A stretch of DNA of 43,180 nucleotides from a virus: the IMG/VR virus record IMGVR_UViG_3300035698_002463, positions 1 to 43,180 of that record; one strand, written 5' to 3'. The stretch's first letter is position 1. Every line of letters starts with the position of its first letter. Shown piece by piece: positions 35,601 through 43,180 of this stretch. The position numbers and the translations under genes were made by a program. The notes below the pieces were generated by a model. The model saw only the letters and a program-made list of their open reading frames with translations. It was not told the DNA's origin and ran no database searches.

Positions 35601-38517
35601 GGTAGCACAAGCTAAAGTATTAGGTGCTACTATAAGAGATACATTAGGTATTACACAAGGAGCCCAATATTTAGAAGGACTAATGCCCGGATCATCTACT
35701 CTACTACCAGCAATGGCTCTAGGAACCATAGGAGGAATGTCTGGGGGTATAACTGCTCCTATAACTGCGGCTTTGATAAGTGGGGCTCTTGGACAATCAG
35801 CTAGATCTGTTGGACTAGTAACTCCATATAAAAGCGCACAAGATCTAAAAGATGAATATAGTGGAAAGAAATTAGTAGGTCGTAAACGACATCGTTGGTG
35901 GACATTATCAATGGAACCTTTTGCTGGTTCTGGTGTAGATTATTATATGCCTTCTTGGTTATCTAGACTAAGAGCACAATATGATTATACCCCATCGGGA
36001 AAAGGCTCTAAAATGCAATCATTGTTAACTAGACCTTTACCTATTATTAATTGGAATCCTATTAGTAGTATTATTGGTGGTAAATATTCAGCTGAAAGAC
36101 AACACTATTTTACAAGACCAGGAGTATATTCAAGCACACCTTTTTCAGATATCCCATTTGTTGGCCCTCCTAGCTCAGTAATAGGTAGAGCATTGAAACC
36201 AAGACAAATGATGCATCAAAATATCTTAAGAACTGCACAAGAAACCAACCCTCCACCAATAAATCCAAGTATTCCTGGATCAAGTGGGGCTTTACTCACA
36301 TCCACATATTACCAAACAATGGTTAAAATGATTGGTTTTAGTGGATATAAAATTCAACAAATTGGTGGTAGATATCCCTTGTCTCCAGATCTTACTTATG
36401 AGGAAGCAGGACGAGAATATTTAATGAGCCAGAAATATCATCAAGCAAGTTTTGGCGATATTGCTCTTAGTGGAACAGAATTAGGTCGTCGTTTTATACC
36501 AGATGAAAAATCCACATTACAATATAATCCGATTCCTAATATGATCGGGGCCCATCTACCAGAAGAATTTACCTCAGGTAACCCTTATGCTAGAGTTGAA
36601 TATGCAGATGCTAGATTACCTGGCTATGGTTATGAAACTCTCCATAATGTTAGCCACGAATTTCCTGTTGGTTCTTCTACTTTAGGTTATTCTATCCCTG
36701 AATATGTAAAAAAGATGATTGGTCTAAAACCAATTGATGATGAAGAACTATATGAAAGCTCTGTACTTGGAAAAACTATTCACCATCAAATTCAAAGTCG
36801 TTTCCAATTAGAGAATAGGTTAGTTGCTTCTGAAGAGATGGTTTATGATGCTGCTAATGATGTGGTTGGTTTTGTTGATGCTATTCTAAGAGGTGAAAAT
36901 GGTGAAGAAACAGTAACAGAGATTAAGACATTTTCAGAAGACAATCCTCCAAATGCTCCAAGAAGTAAACACATACACCAATTGAACTTCTATTTGGCTA
37001 TGCTAGGAAAGCAAGAAGGAGAACTATTATATCTTCCTAGAGGTCTCCAAGACTATATGTCAGACTCAACTATGAAACATGCTAGACGTTTTAACGTGAA
37101 GTTAGATTTACAAATGTTAGAACGGGATATGAAGATACTTAAACTAGCAAGAATGAAAGCTAAAAAGGCTATAGAGAATAAGATAGGATTAAGAACAGGT
37201 AGTAGTTATGGTTGGTTAGATAGATTCAAAATCTTATCTGATGTATCTCCTACCTCTGATGCATATAGAAGAGCTGAAATTCTTGTTCAAACACAAATGA
37301 AATTTGGAAAACTTAGTCAAGATGAGATCAAAGAATATAATTATTATAAACAATTAAGAAATAAAAGACTTCGTAGATATGATGTCTATCCTTATAGATT
37401 TAGTGGACAGAGTTTCATGACAGATACTCCTGGAATTAAATTAGTTGAGCCCGACTCTGGAGATGATACCTATTTGGCTAAGAATCTTAGACATAGTGAA
37501 ATGAAGTTTATTAATTATTATAATGATAATCCAGAAATGCGTCCTTCTTATGATTATAGTCTTCCAGAAAGAATGATTGGTAGAGCATGGGAACTTGGAT
37601 CACACAGTAAAACTATTTGGCATAGAAAATTTTTGAATCAATATACTCCTAGACAGTTATATGAAATGCAACACATTTATGGTGATGATTTTAGACCTTG
37701 GAATGAGCCAATACAATCTTGGGTAAAACCCCATATGAGAGAGATGGTTTCTGGAAACGTAATTCAGGGTATGTATAAAGGAGCTGCAGCTGGTACTGTT
37801 GCCTATGGTCCTGCTGGTGGTATGATAGGAGCAGCAGTAGGTTTGGGCTCTAATCTAACTAATAAGATGGTTGAAAGTATTAAAGGTAATCCATATATAC
37901 CTCAGAATGTTACATTTAGAAATGAACTAAATGAATATATGGATCAGATGGAATATTGGAAATCTCAATATGAACTACAAACAACCGGAGATCCTCAAGC
38001 TTATACAAGAATGCACGAAACAATGATTGGTGCTGAGACTAGATCGCAGTTATTTAAAGCTATGCCTACTCCAGAAAAGAGTTATTTGGGAGATTTTATA
38101 GATGAAAAAGATCCTATTGAACAAAGAAAAATATATCAAATAGCTCCTAGATATTTAAAACCAATACTAGCTAGGGAATGGGGTCTTCCAAGAGATAAGA
38201 TAGAAGCATATACTCCCACTATGCCTAATGCCGATTGGAGTGGTTGGGATGAATCTGTTCCTACAGATGATATTAAAGCTTCGTTAGTTAGAAACGAAGG
38301 ATATAATCTACATGATTTTGGTGTAGGCTATGGTTATGATAAGATCAAAATGTCAGATGATTATCTGGCAGATCTAGCTATAAAAGATGAACCACCTGTA
38401 GACACAAAACTAAACGAAAATGTAATTATTGATTATGTTAAAAAATTAGTTGGTGGTGCAGGTAGAGTAAGTGTGAGTGGTAGAGATAGCAATATGATAG
38501 AGGTTATACTTACATGA
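32647..38517 (+). CDS. Giant virion protein in tape-measure position with RecB/Cas4-type nuclease domain
   Basis: A 1956-residue, basic protein following the chaperone-like genes, where a tape measure is expected. Hydrophobic, Gly/Ala-rich stretches at about 41-60, 1020-1052 and 1704-1740 resemble membrane-inserting parts of tape measures. Residues about 1370-1455 form a complete PD-(D/E)XK nuclease site of the RecB/Cas4 kind: GKTIHH (His1379/1380), GFVDAI (Asp1411), TEIKT (Glu1425, Lys1427) and HQLNFYL (Gln1445, Tyr1449). Other parts are helical and Lys/Arg/Tyr-rich without a recognised family. It starts directly after the previous stop with no clear Shine-Dalgarno site, and its stop overlaps the next start (ATGA). 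It may be ejected into the cell with the DNA. Tape-measure status is inferred from location and size. Confidence 0.85.
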   Translation: MLKFRDTYVSPYNNRLRGYTQLPRRTTTTSDPEQKSNLKRFIIGSTLSILAVGVATKFASPAVGKVVRNMATRGTGKLARSASSALGANALKGRFTDIFRLSSGFRKMEGRAALATAAPIKALEAFRKTTKAAGTGRIRNLYNFWSPEQIGGYSRAQRAGGYFYKRTIENAATLPIYYGVDRVANLRGGKQPKWYDVKGNLKDFAQYAAFDVAYSYLPGAVGASTAILGRKGLNTISKITGSDTGKYVFEKALKTASKSRKYYGSFTNALKNTLHNINKRPERVLPIRRTNNRFKRYNYGPHIKGYGSKLKSMKDYFQGEYRSTFQNINSRSYIHNSGTVFGSSHLQEFLKATDKITPQSSTPSEVKEYVGGLLKTFEKGPKTFREKLLGIERNTLAKSQVKEIKNVLQNTGFDNDEIRHYITQGLYQQEGIFKHRGKIYDLQNLDKNHVAKYLDNKLKDSRFKFFGNMLGVNRFLNKRIKTPFETFIPDTAGKQYISPHLGNLGTGVKVDRDIITQNGTRRYIRRATAIRRDESLWYIARGLVDNGEDEAVSKLIKYDSQSKYIYEAGHSRGKRTMSDLYKYAKGEFRNEEKISSETLLHRTAVSFKNSIVGKFFTSKKKSFSSILDTIASGDEITDSMDVLRENFFHFKKIYGNMVDQSISSLDHPGVKKAYQQLLTDNNVDKAKDIFNLNNNDLVEFSQEIINKNKDLAYVTKWQNHINQLSESAKFSPAKDLGEYLGEAPSKRKILELFAIGGQLKDLNISTSQIVDKLPKTTGLVDEMFIGGLDTLTGIKKIDPISPNQIDDLKDFYLKAKSQKSRWREFAEYYRTERNFAGKIKQAITIDDPMQVIYGGDLPFRFISSKSNGVAEIAGSYFNMFKGALTKYDPNKPSIKKLPIMSNAYSWWSEKTSTMKHLAGLVGVGPSKLEITPDIAHTNMEWVGRRVKQMTALAVGYTVADALVDELGIFDNTALDEGLSVYAGEKVAQAKVLGATIRDTLGITQGAQYLEGLMPGSSTLLPAMALGTIGGMSGGITAPITAALISGALGQSARSVGLVTPYKSAQDLKDEYSGKKLVGRKRHRWWTLSMEPFAGSGVDYYMPSWLSRLRAQYDYTPSGKGSKMQSLLTRPLPIINWNPISSIIGGKYSAERQHYFTRPGVYSSTPFSDIPFVGPPSSVIGRALKPRQMMHQNILRTAQETNPPPINPSIPGSSGALLTSTYYQTMVKMIGFSGYKIQQIGGRYPLSPDLTYEEAGREYLMSQKYHQASFGDIALSGTELGRRFIPDEKSTLQYNPIPNMIGAHLPEEFTSGNPYARVEYADARLPGYGYETLHNVSHEFPVGSSTLGYSIPEYVKKMIGLKPIDDEELYESSVLGKTIHHQIQSRFQLENRLVASEEMVYDAANDVVGFVDAILRGENGEETVTEIKTFSEDNPPNAPRSKHIHQLNFYLAMLGKQEGELLYLPRGLQDYMSDSTMKHARRFNVKLDLQMLERDMKILKLARMKAKKAIENKIGLRTGSSYGWLDRFKILSDVSPTSDAYRRAEILVQTQMKFGKLSQDEIKEYNYYKQLRNKRLRRYDVYPYRFSGQSFMTDTPGIKLVEPDSGDDTYLAKNLRHSEMKFINYYNDNPEMRPSYDYSLPERMIGRAWELGSHSKTIWHRKFLNQYTPRQLYEMQHIYGDDFRPWNEPIQSWVKPHMREMVSGNVIQGMYKGAAAGTVAYGPAGGMIGAAVGLGSNLTNKMVESIKGNPYIPQNVTFRNELNEYMDQMEYWKSQYELQTTGDPQAYTRMHETMIGAETRSQLFKAMPTPEKSYLGDFIDEKDPIEQRKIYQIAPRYLKPILAREWGLPRDKIEAYTPTMPNADWSGWDESVPTDDIKASLVRNEGYNLHDFGVGYGYDKIKMSDDYLADLAIKDEPPVDTKLNENVIIDYVKKLVGGAGRVSVSGRDSNMIEVILT

Positions 38518-41500
38518 TACCAGACAAAAATACAGAAGATTATCTACATCGGAGAAGATCTCCCAGTCAAAGAGCATGGGCCACCAATGCTTTCTTATTG
38601 ATGGGTGGAGCTATCTATCTCAAAAAAGGTCATCTAAAGCCTAATCTAGAAAGTGCATACGATTTCATAGATACCATTTTAGATCCCGCAGCTACAGATA
38701 GGATGATAGAAAAACTATCTCAGAATCCTGTTCAAACATATAAAGCCGCTATTAAAAGACCAGATCTCTCTCAGGTATTCTTAGTAGATCCTACTGAGTC
38801 TAAAATAATAGGACAACAGTATGCTGAAACTGCTACTAATAATGCTATGAGTGAGATTAAAAGACATATTGAATATATCTCTAAGAATAAAACAGCTTAC
38901 GATATTAGCGAAGCTTCTGACCCAATATTGGTTTTCCAGGAAACAGTAGATGCTTATCTTAATAGCCCAGATATTGGTAAAATGTCTAATGGTGATAAAC
39001 GAGTAAGAGCTTTGGCTAAGAAAGCTATTAGTCAGAATGACATCCCATCATTTCTTGAAGAAGCTAGAGCCTTTCCTAAGTTCCTAGTATTGTTTAAGAA
39101 TAAGTTAAGAAATCAAATTAAACATGTTAATCAAGAAATCAATTATAATCTTATAGACGGAGAACATCCTAACATATTTAAATTTCTTGGTTTTGAGAAA
39201 ATGACAGAAACTCCTTTTGATAGATTAAATAAGGAGATTATTAATCCTGCATATAAAGCAGGTCAAAGTATCTTTCAAGATATTCCCGAAGAGACTAGAA
39301 AAAAGATAGGATTAACAAAATATACTTTCTGGAAAGGTGTACATGAATCTAGAGCCGATGATGAACTAGATATATTATTTAAAGGATTAGAATCAAAAGA
39401 TCAAAGAAAGGTTCATGAATTCATAGAAAGGTTACATCATTTTGGTATTCATAAAACACCAAATGGTATGAATGTTGATCAGATTGCTAAAGGACCCAAT
39501 CAACAGAAACTAGGAGAATTCTTTGAGTATAGTAATCAGGTTGGTATCCAAAGTAATTTAGATATGGTTGATGATAGAGTCTTAAAGAAGTTAGCAAATA
39601 ATTTCTTAAAGACAGATTATGGGCGCAAATATCTTATTCCTATGAAAGGAGTTACTCCAGATCGGGCTCTATCTTACTTATTAACAGACGAACAATTTAT
39701 ACAATTTGTAGGCAAAAAAGCAATACCTACAGGAAGTATGATGGGGGATATTTCTGTTCAAGGAATACTTAATAATAATCCTTATAATAATATTATAGAA
39801 TCATCTAAGACATTTAAATTTGAAAATCCTAGAAAGCTATCAAGATTTATTGAAGAAGGTCCCGGTGCTGGTAATCTGAGGAAAACAGATCCAATAGACA
39901 TAATTCTAAAAACTAACTACGGTTCTAGGTTTAAGAAATTATTAAAAATTAGAACCTTTGAAACACAAGATGATTATTTAAATGCTATGCTTAATGCGAA
40001 TGATAAAAATCTTATTAAGAAAGGCGAAGCAAATATAACTCATAAAGTATTAACTTGGGCCAGAAATAAAGGAATTGGTGATGAGTTAGATATTAGATAT
40101 GAAGTAACTAAAGATAGAACACAAGGAACTAAATTATTTTATACTGTTAGTATATTAGGAGGTGAAGGTAAAGAATTTCAATTAGCAGAAGAAAGGTCGT
40201 TTACTGGTGTAATAGCATTAGCTGATCAATATGATATACGTTACAAGGGAGGAGTTCCATATAAAGCTAAAGGCAGAGCTTCATATGGGAAGTTCCAATT
40301 ATCAAATGATATCCAAATAGAAACTCATGCTACAGGAATTAGTAAAGTGATGGATGCTTTAGTAGAATATGATCCAGTAGCTAAGAAATTTGTTAATGGT
40401 GAAAGTGAGTTAATGAAAGCAGCTAAACAACATATATATGGAAGAAACAATATTCATATATTTGGCGATCCTATAGTAATGGATGCTATGAGTTTATATG
40501 AAACATCTGTTGTTGTAGAAGAATTTGCGTTGCCTTTAGGCAAACAGAAACTAAAAAATAAAAGTGCTAGAGCCACCTCTAATATTATAAGAAGTGAGGC
40601 AGAACAAACATTAAGATTTATATCAGATTTAAAGAGTAGAAAAAGATTTGGTGTTATAGACTTTGAAGATGTTATGTTAAATATTCGTGGTCTACAACAA
40701 ACTGGCCGCCCTTATGAAGTTGGAATTTCTGTCTATGAGCCAATTATGAATAATGGAAGATTTCAATTAAAAGAAGTATCACACACCCAACTGTATACAG
40801 ATTTATCTGATATATTAACAAATAAAGCAGCTAAACAACAATTTATTAATCAGAGATTGAAGTTAGGTTTTACAGAAGAAGAGACTATAAGATTAATGGA
40901 CGAATCTTTATCTAGTTCTACTGCTATTAGAAGCAAAGATTTCTATCATGAAATGAATAAAATAATGGATGATGCTGGTATCACCAGAATATTACATAAA
41001 TCTCCACATGATCAACAAGTTCTATTTCAAGAGCAGGCTAAAGAAAAAGCAGAAAAGCTTTTTATATTAGATAGTCTAGGTCTTAATAGTTTTGATGTTC
41101 AAAACTTCTATAGAATCCAAAAAAGATTTGGTATAAGAGGTATAGGTGTTGGTAGTGCATATGGACAAGAACAATTTAATATGGTTACTCAAAGATCTAT
41201 CAGGAAAGCTAAAGCAACTCATAGTAAAGCTGTTAGTAGAGGCGACAAGATAAATAAAATATTTCATTCACACTCTAGTGTTCCAGATAATATGAATGAA
41301 ATAGAAGTCACTAATATTGGGTTAGCAAAGATTGCAGATATAGACGACTATCAACGTCAATTAGAAGATATTGTGGCTCTAACTCAAATGAAAGTTAGTG
41401 ACGATTCATACGATCATAAAGTTAGTGAAATATTACGAACTTATGGTATTAGAAGAGTAAGTTCTGCCAATGCAATTAGTAAAGGAATCATTGCTATAAC

Positions 41501-43180
41501 TCCCAGTCGTGGATATATGTCTAAAGAATTTGCTAAATTACCTTTAGGAACAGATCCTTATGATTTTCTATTTGGGGATTTAAATAGAAGTGATAGAGGA
41601 CTATATCAAAAGAAACCAATGACTTTTAGTGTAGCGCAGGTTCAGAGAATCAGAAGAAATATTAATAGATATCATAGACTTAATCGTGAAAGATATGAAA
41701 CTAACTATGCTCAATCAGTAAAAGAATTTGATCCAAAATTACTTAGAAGAAATATTAAATATGATATAGATCCATTTAATCCAAATATTACAACACTTTC
41801 TGCTCATATAAAAAGACAACAATTAAATAATTTATTTATAGACAAAAGTCTTGGACAGAGAACTGGAACTCTGCAATTACCTACTTATGTTATGTATGGA
41901 AGTACTGCAAGAGGCATGGGTCAAGGATATGCGCCAGCAAGCATGAGACCCAAATTCTTGGATCTCAAAGAGACTAGAACAATTACTTTAAAGAATATTA
42001 AAAACATTGACACTAAGAACTTTAATAGTGGCGATGTCTCTATGGATAAAAGTTTACTTAAATTAACTAATAGATATTTTGATTTGATTGATAATTATAA
42101 GAAACAAGGTTTTGATCTACAAGAAGCTCAAAAGAAAACTAGATCTAAAATGATTGAAGAATTAGAAGATGGGTTAAAATTTGTTACAGATACTATATCT
42201 GTAACTGAAGAGGGTGTGCGTAGAAGGGAAGCTAATGAAAAAATCTATAATTTTATGATTAATCAAAATCAAAAGGAAACAATTTTATCTTATCAAACAG
42301 GAGTAGAAAGAAATTATAGTTTATTTAATGTTGGATATGGTAAAGGTTCTTTAAGTTCTGTTGAAGGACTAGAAGATTTTATTCTTCCAGACGTATCTGC
42401 TCTTAAAGGTGAAATAGGAAATATTGCTAGCGCAAAAGTCAAGAGTATAGATGCTAGAATCCTAGGTATGGTAAGTACTATTCAAAGAGTTGATCCTGAT
42501 TCCGCAGATATATTAATAAATATTAGAAAGAAACTACACACTATGATAGCTGAAAAAAGCTCTCATAGTGTAGCAGCTACTTCTGTAGGATATGATAATA
42601 TTGAAACAATGATATATCATTCAAATTATGAGCATATGAGTAAATCCAAGATGATGCAGATGGGTTTTACAGAAACCGATCTTAACAAATTCTTTAATAC
42701 TAAAATTACAGATTTATTAAACATAAATAAATCAGATCCTAGATATGGTATGATTGGTAATCAAACAACTTTTGATTTAATGCATAAACAAGGAGTACAA
42801 AAGTTTGATGTTGCTTGGGATGCAAATGTATTAAAACATAAGTTAAGACTGATGGAAAAACCAGATCTATATAATTTTGCACGATTAAATGGTATCAATA
42901 CTATTCCTAATAATAGTAAATTAAATGATTATAGAGATAATATATATAATTATTTTTTTGATGAGAATGATAAAAATAGAAACCGTTTAAAAATACATGA
43001 TATTCAAGAAGATCCTGGAAGTGGAAAGTTAAGACCGGCTTTATATATGTATCAAACATTCTTTGGTAAAAAAGGTACACCTATGCCTGGTTGGACTGGT
43101 AGCTATATAATGGATGCATCAGGAAAACCATCTAGGACAGGATTTAAAGCAAATCCTGATGTATTAGCTCACTGGTATTC
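38514..43180 (+). CDS. Giant uncharacterised virion protein, truncated by the window end
   Basis: An uninterrupted reading frame of at least 1555 codons, beginning at an ATG that overlaps the previous stop (ATGA) and still open at the last base. The N-terminus is basic with one short hydrophobic stretch (about residues 24-36). The rest is helical, Lys/Arg/Asn/Asp-rich with Tyr- and Ile-rich strands, similar in composition to the giant protein before it. No clear enzyme motif was found. A segment near residues 712-735 (VIDFEDV, then EVGISVYE) superficially resembles the first motif of DnaQ-type exonucleases, but no later motif is seen. Close coupling with the upstream gene suggests the two act together in the tail or are delivered together. 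Confidence 0.88.
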   Translation, partial: MIPDKNTEDYLHRRRSPSQRAWATNAFLLMGGAIYLKKGHLKPNLESAYDFIDTILDPAATDRMIEKLSQNPVQTYKAAIKRPDLSQVFLVDPTESKIIGQQYAETATNNAMSEIKRHIEYISKNKTAYDISEASDPILVFQETVDAYLNSPDIGKMSNGDKRVRALAKKAISQNDIPSFLEEARAFPKFLVLFKNKLRNQIKHVNQEINYNLIDGEHPNIFKFLGFEKMTETPFDRLNKEIINPAYKAGQSIFQDIPEETRKKIGLTKYTFWKGVHESRADDELDILFKGLESKDQRKVHEFIERLHHFGIHKTPNGMNVDQIAKGPNQQKLGEFFEYSNQVGIQSNLDMVDDRVLKKLANNFLKTDYGRKYLIPMKGVTPDRALSYLLTDEQFIQFVGKKAIPTGSMMGDISVQGILNNNPYNNIIESSKTFKFENPRKLSRFIEEGPGAGNLRKTDPIDIILKTNYGSRFKKLLKIRTFETQDDYLNAMLNANDKNLIKKGEANITHKVLTWARNKGIGDELDIRYEVTKDRTQGTKLFYTVSILGGEGKEFQLAEERSFTGVIALADQYDIRYKGGVPYKAKGRASYGKFQLSNDIQIETHATGISKVMDALVEYDPVAKKFVNGESELMKAAKQHIYGRNNIHIFGDPIVMDAMSLYETSVVVEEFALPLGKQKLKNKSARATSNIIRSEAEQTLRFISDLKSRKRFGVIDFEDVMLNIRGLQQTGRPYEVGISVYEPIMNNGRFQLKEVSHTQLYTDLSDILTNKAAKQQFINQRLKLGFTEEETIRLMDESLSSSTAIRSKDFYHEMNKIMDDAGITRILHKSPHDQQVLFQEQAKEKAEKLFILDSLGLNSFDVQNFYRIQKRFGIRGIGVGSAYGQEQFNMVTQRSIRKAKATHSKAVSRGDKINKIFHSHSSVPDNMNEIEVTNIGLAKIADIDDYQRQLEDIVALTQMKVSDDSYDHKVSEILRTYGIRRVSSANAISKGIIAITPSRGYMSKEFAKLPLGTDPYDFLFGDLNRSDRGLYQKKPMTFSVAQVQRIRRNINRYHRLNRERYETNYAQSVKEFDPKLLRRNIKYDIDPFNPNITTLSAHIKRQQLNNLFIDKSLGQRTGTLQLPTYVMYGSTARGMGQGYAPASMRPKFLDLKETRTITLKNIKNIDTKNFNSGDVSMDKSLLKLTNRYFDLIDNYKKQGFDLQEAQKKTRSKMIEELEDGLKFVTDTISVTEEGVRRREANEKIYNFMINQNQKETILSYQTGVERNYSLFNVGYGKGSLSSVEGLEDFILPDVSALKGEIGNIASAKVKSIDARILGMVSTIQRVDPDSADILINIRKKLHTMIAEKSSHSVAATSVGYDNIETMIYHSNYEHMSKSKMMQMGFTETDLNKFFNTKITDLLNINKSDPRYGMIGNQTTFDLMHKQGVQKFDVAWDANVLKHKLRLMEKPDLYNFARLNGINTIPNNSKLNDYRDNIYNYFFDENDKNRNRLKIHDIQEDPGSGKLRPALYMYQTFFGKKGTPMPGWTGSYIMDASGKPSRTGFKANPDVLAHWY

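Noticed and set aside
1-43180. Alternative genetic code with reassigned TAG or TGA, as in some giant phages
   Set aside because: Genes end cleanly with TAA, TAG (for example 503, 18698, 32646) and TGA (5281, 8352, 38517) followed by properly spaced starts; no gene needs readthrough.
1-43180. tRNA genes, CRISPR arrays, transposons or attachment sites
   Set aside because: Intergenic gaps are short (the largest about 110 bases) and show only ribosome sites, terminators and short repeats; no cloverleaf, regular repeat-spacer or transposase was recognised.

Overview
The window is a continuous stretch of a large, AT-rich, contractile-tailed (myovirus-like) double-stranded DNA phage genome. It carries the DNA-packaging, head, neck and tail morphogenesis genes. 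Evidence: a recognisable order of large terminase, portal, prohead protease/scaffold, major capsid protein, neck proteins, tail sheath, tail tube-like proteins, tail-assembly-chaperone-like proteins and giant virion proteins, all on the plus strand and packed with tiny gaps or short overlaps. Many genes have strong Shine-Dalgarno sites (AGGAGG/AAGGAG), and several use TTG or GTG starts. This suggests a host that relies on such sites, possibly a low-GC Gram-positive (inference). TAA, TGA and TAG all end genes, so the standard bacterial code fits. The very long sheath, giant virion proteins and intein in the terminase are typical of jumbo-type phages. I saw no tRNA, rRNA, CRISPR array or insertion sequence.

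Layout. 1-2400: three small cysteine-cluster proteins and one basic Gly/Ala-rich protein. 2414-5281: large terminase interrupted by a 348-residue intein directly after the Walker B catalytic glutamate. 5217-8352: two uncharacterised proteins with hydrophobic segments. 8349-13894: portal, prohead protease-scaffold fusion, a probable capsid accessory protein and the major capsid protein, closed by a strong terminator (about 13914-13948). 14010-19977: neck/connector genes, including an Ig-like domain that appears split between two genes by a 968-residue Ig-like/carboxypeptidase-regulatory-like protein. 19993-24925: a 1345-residue tail sheath and the tail tube, closed by a second terminator. 25026-31555: a membrane-anchored Holliday-junction-resolvase-like nuclease, two extended tube paralogues and a 920-residue tail protein. 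31634-43180: two tail-chaperone-like genes separated by a third terminator, a 1956-residue protein in the tape-measure position with a RecB/Cas4-type nuclease domain, and an open reading frame of at least 1555 codons that runs off the window.

How the parts work together. Terminase and portal drive DNA into a prohead built from the major capsid protein on the scaffold/protease. Neck proteins close the head and join it to a tube surrounded by the contractile sheath. Chaperones and the giant protein set tail length, and giant proteins may be delivered with the DNA. The two most unexpected items are the two PD-(D/E)XK nucleases inside the structural block: one fused into a giant virion protein, one anchored to a membrane. 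A third is the split Ig-like domain.
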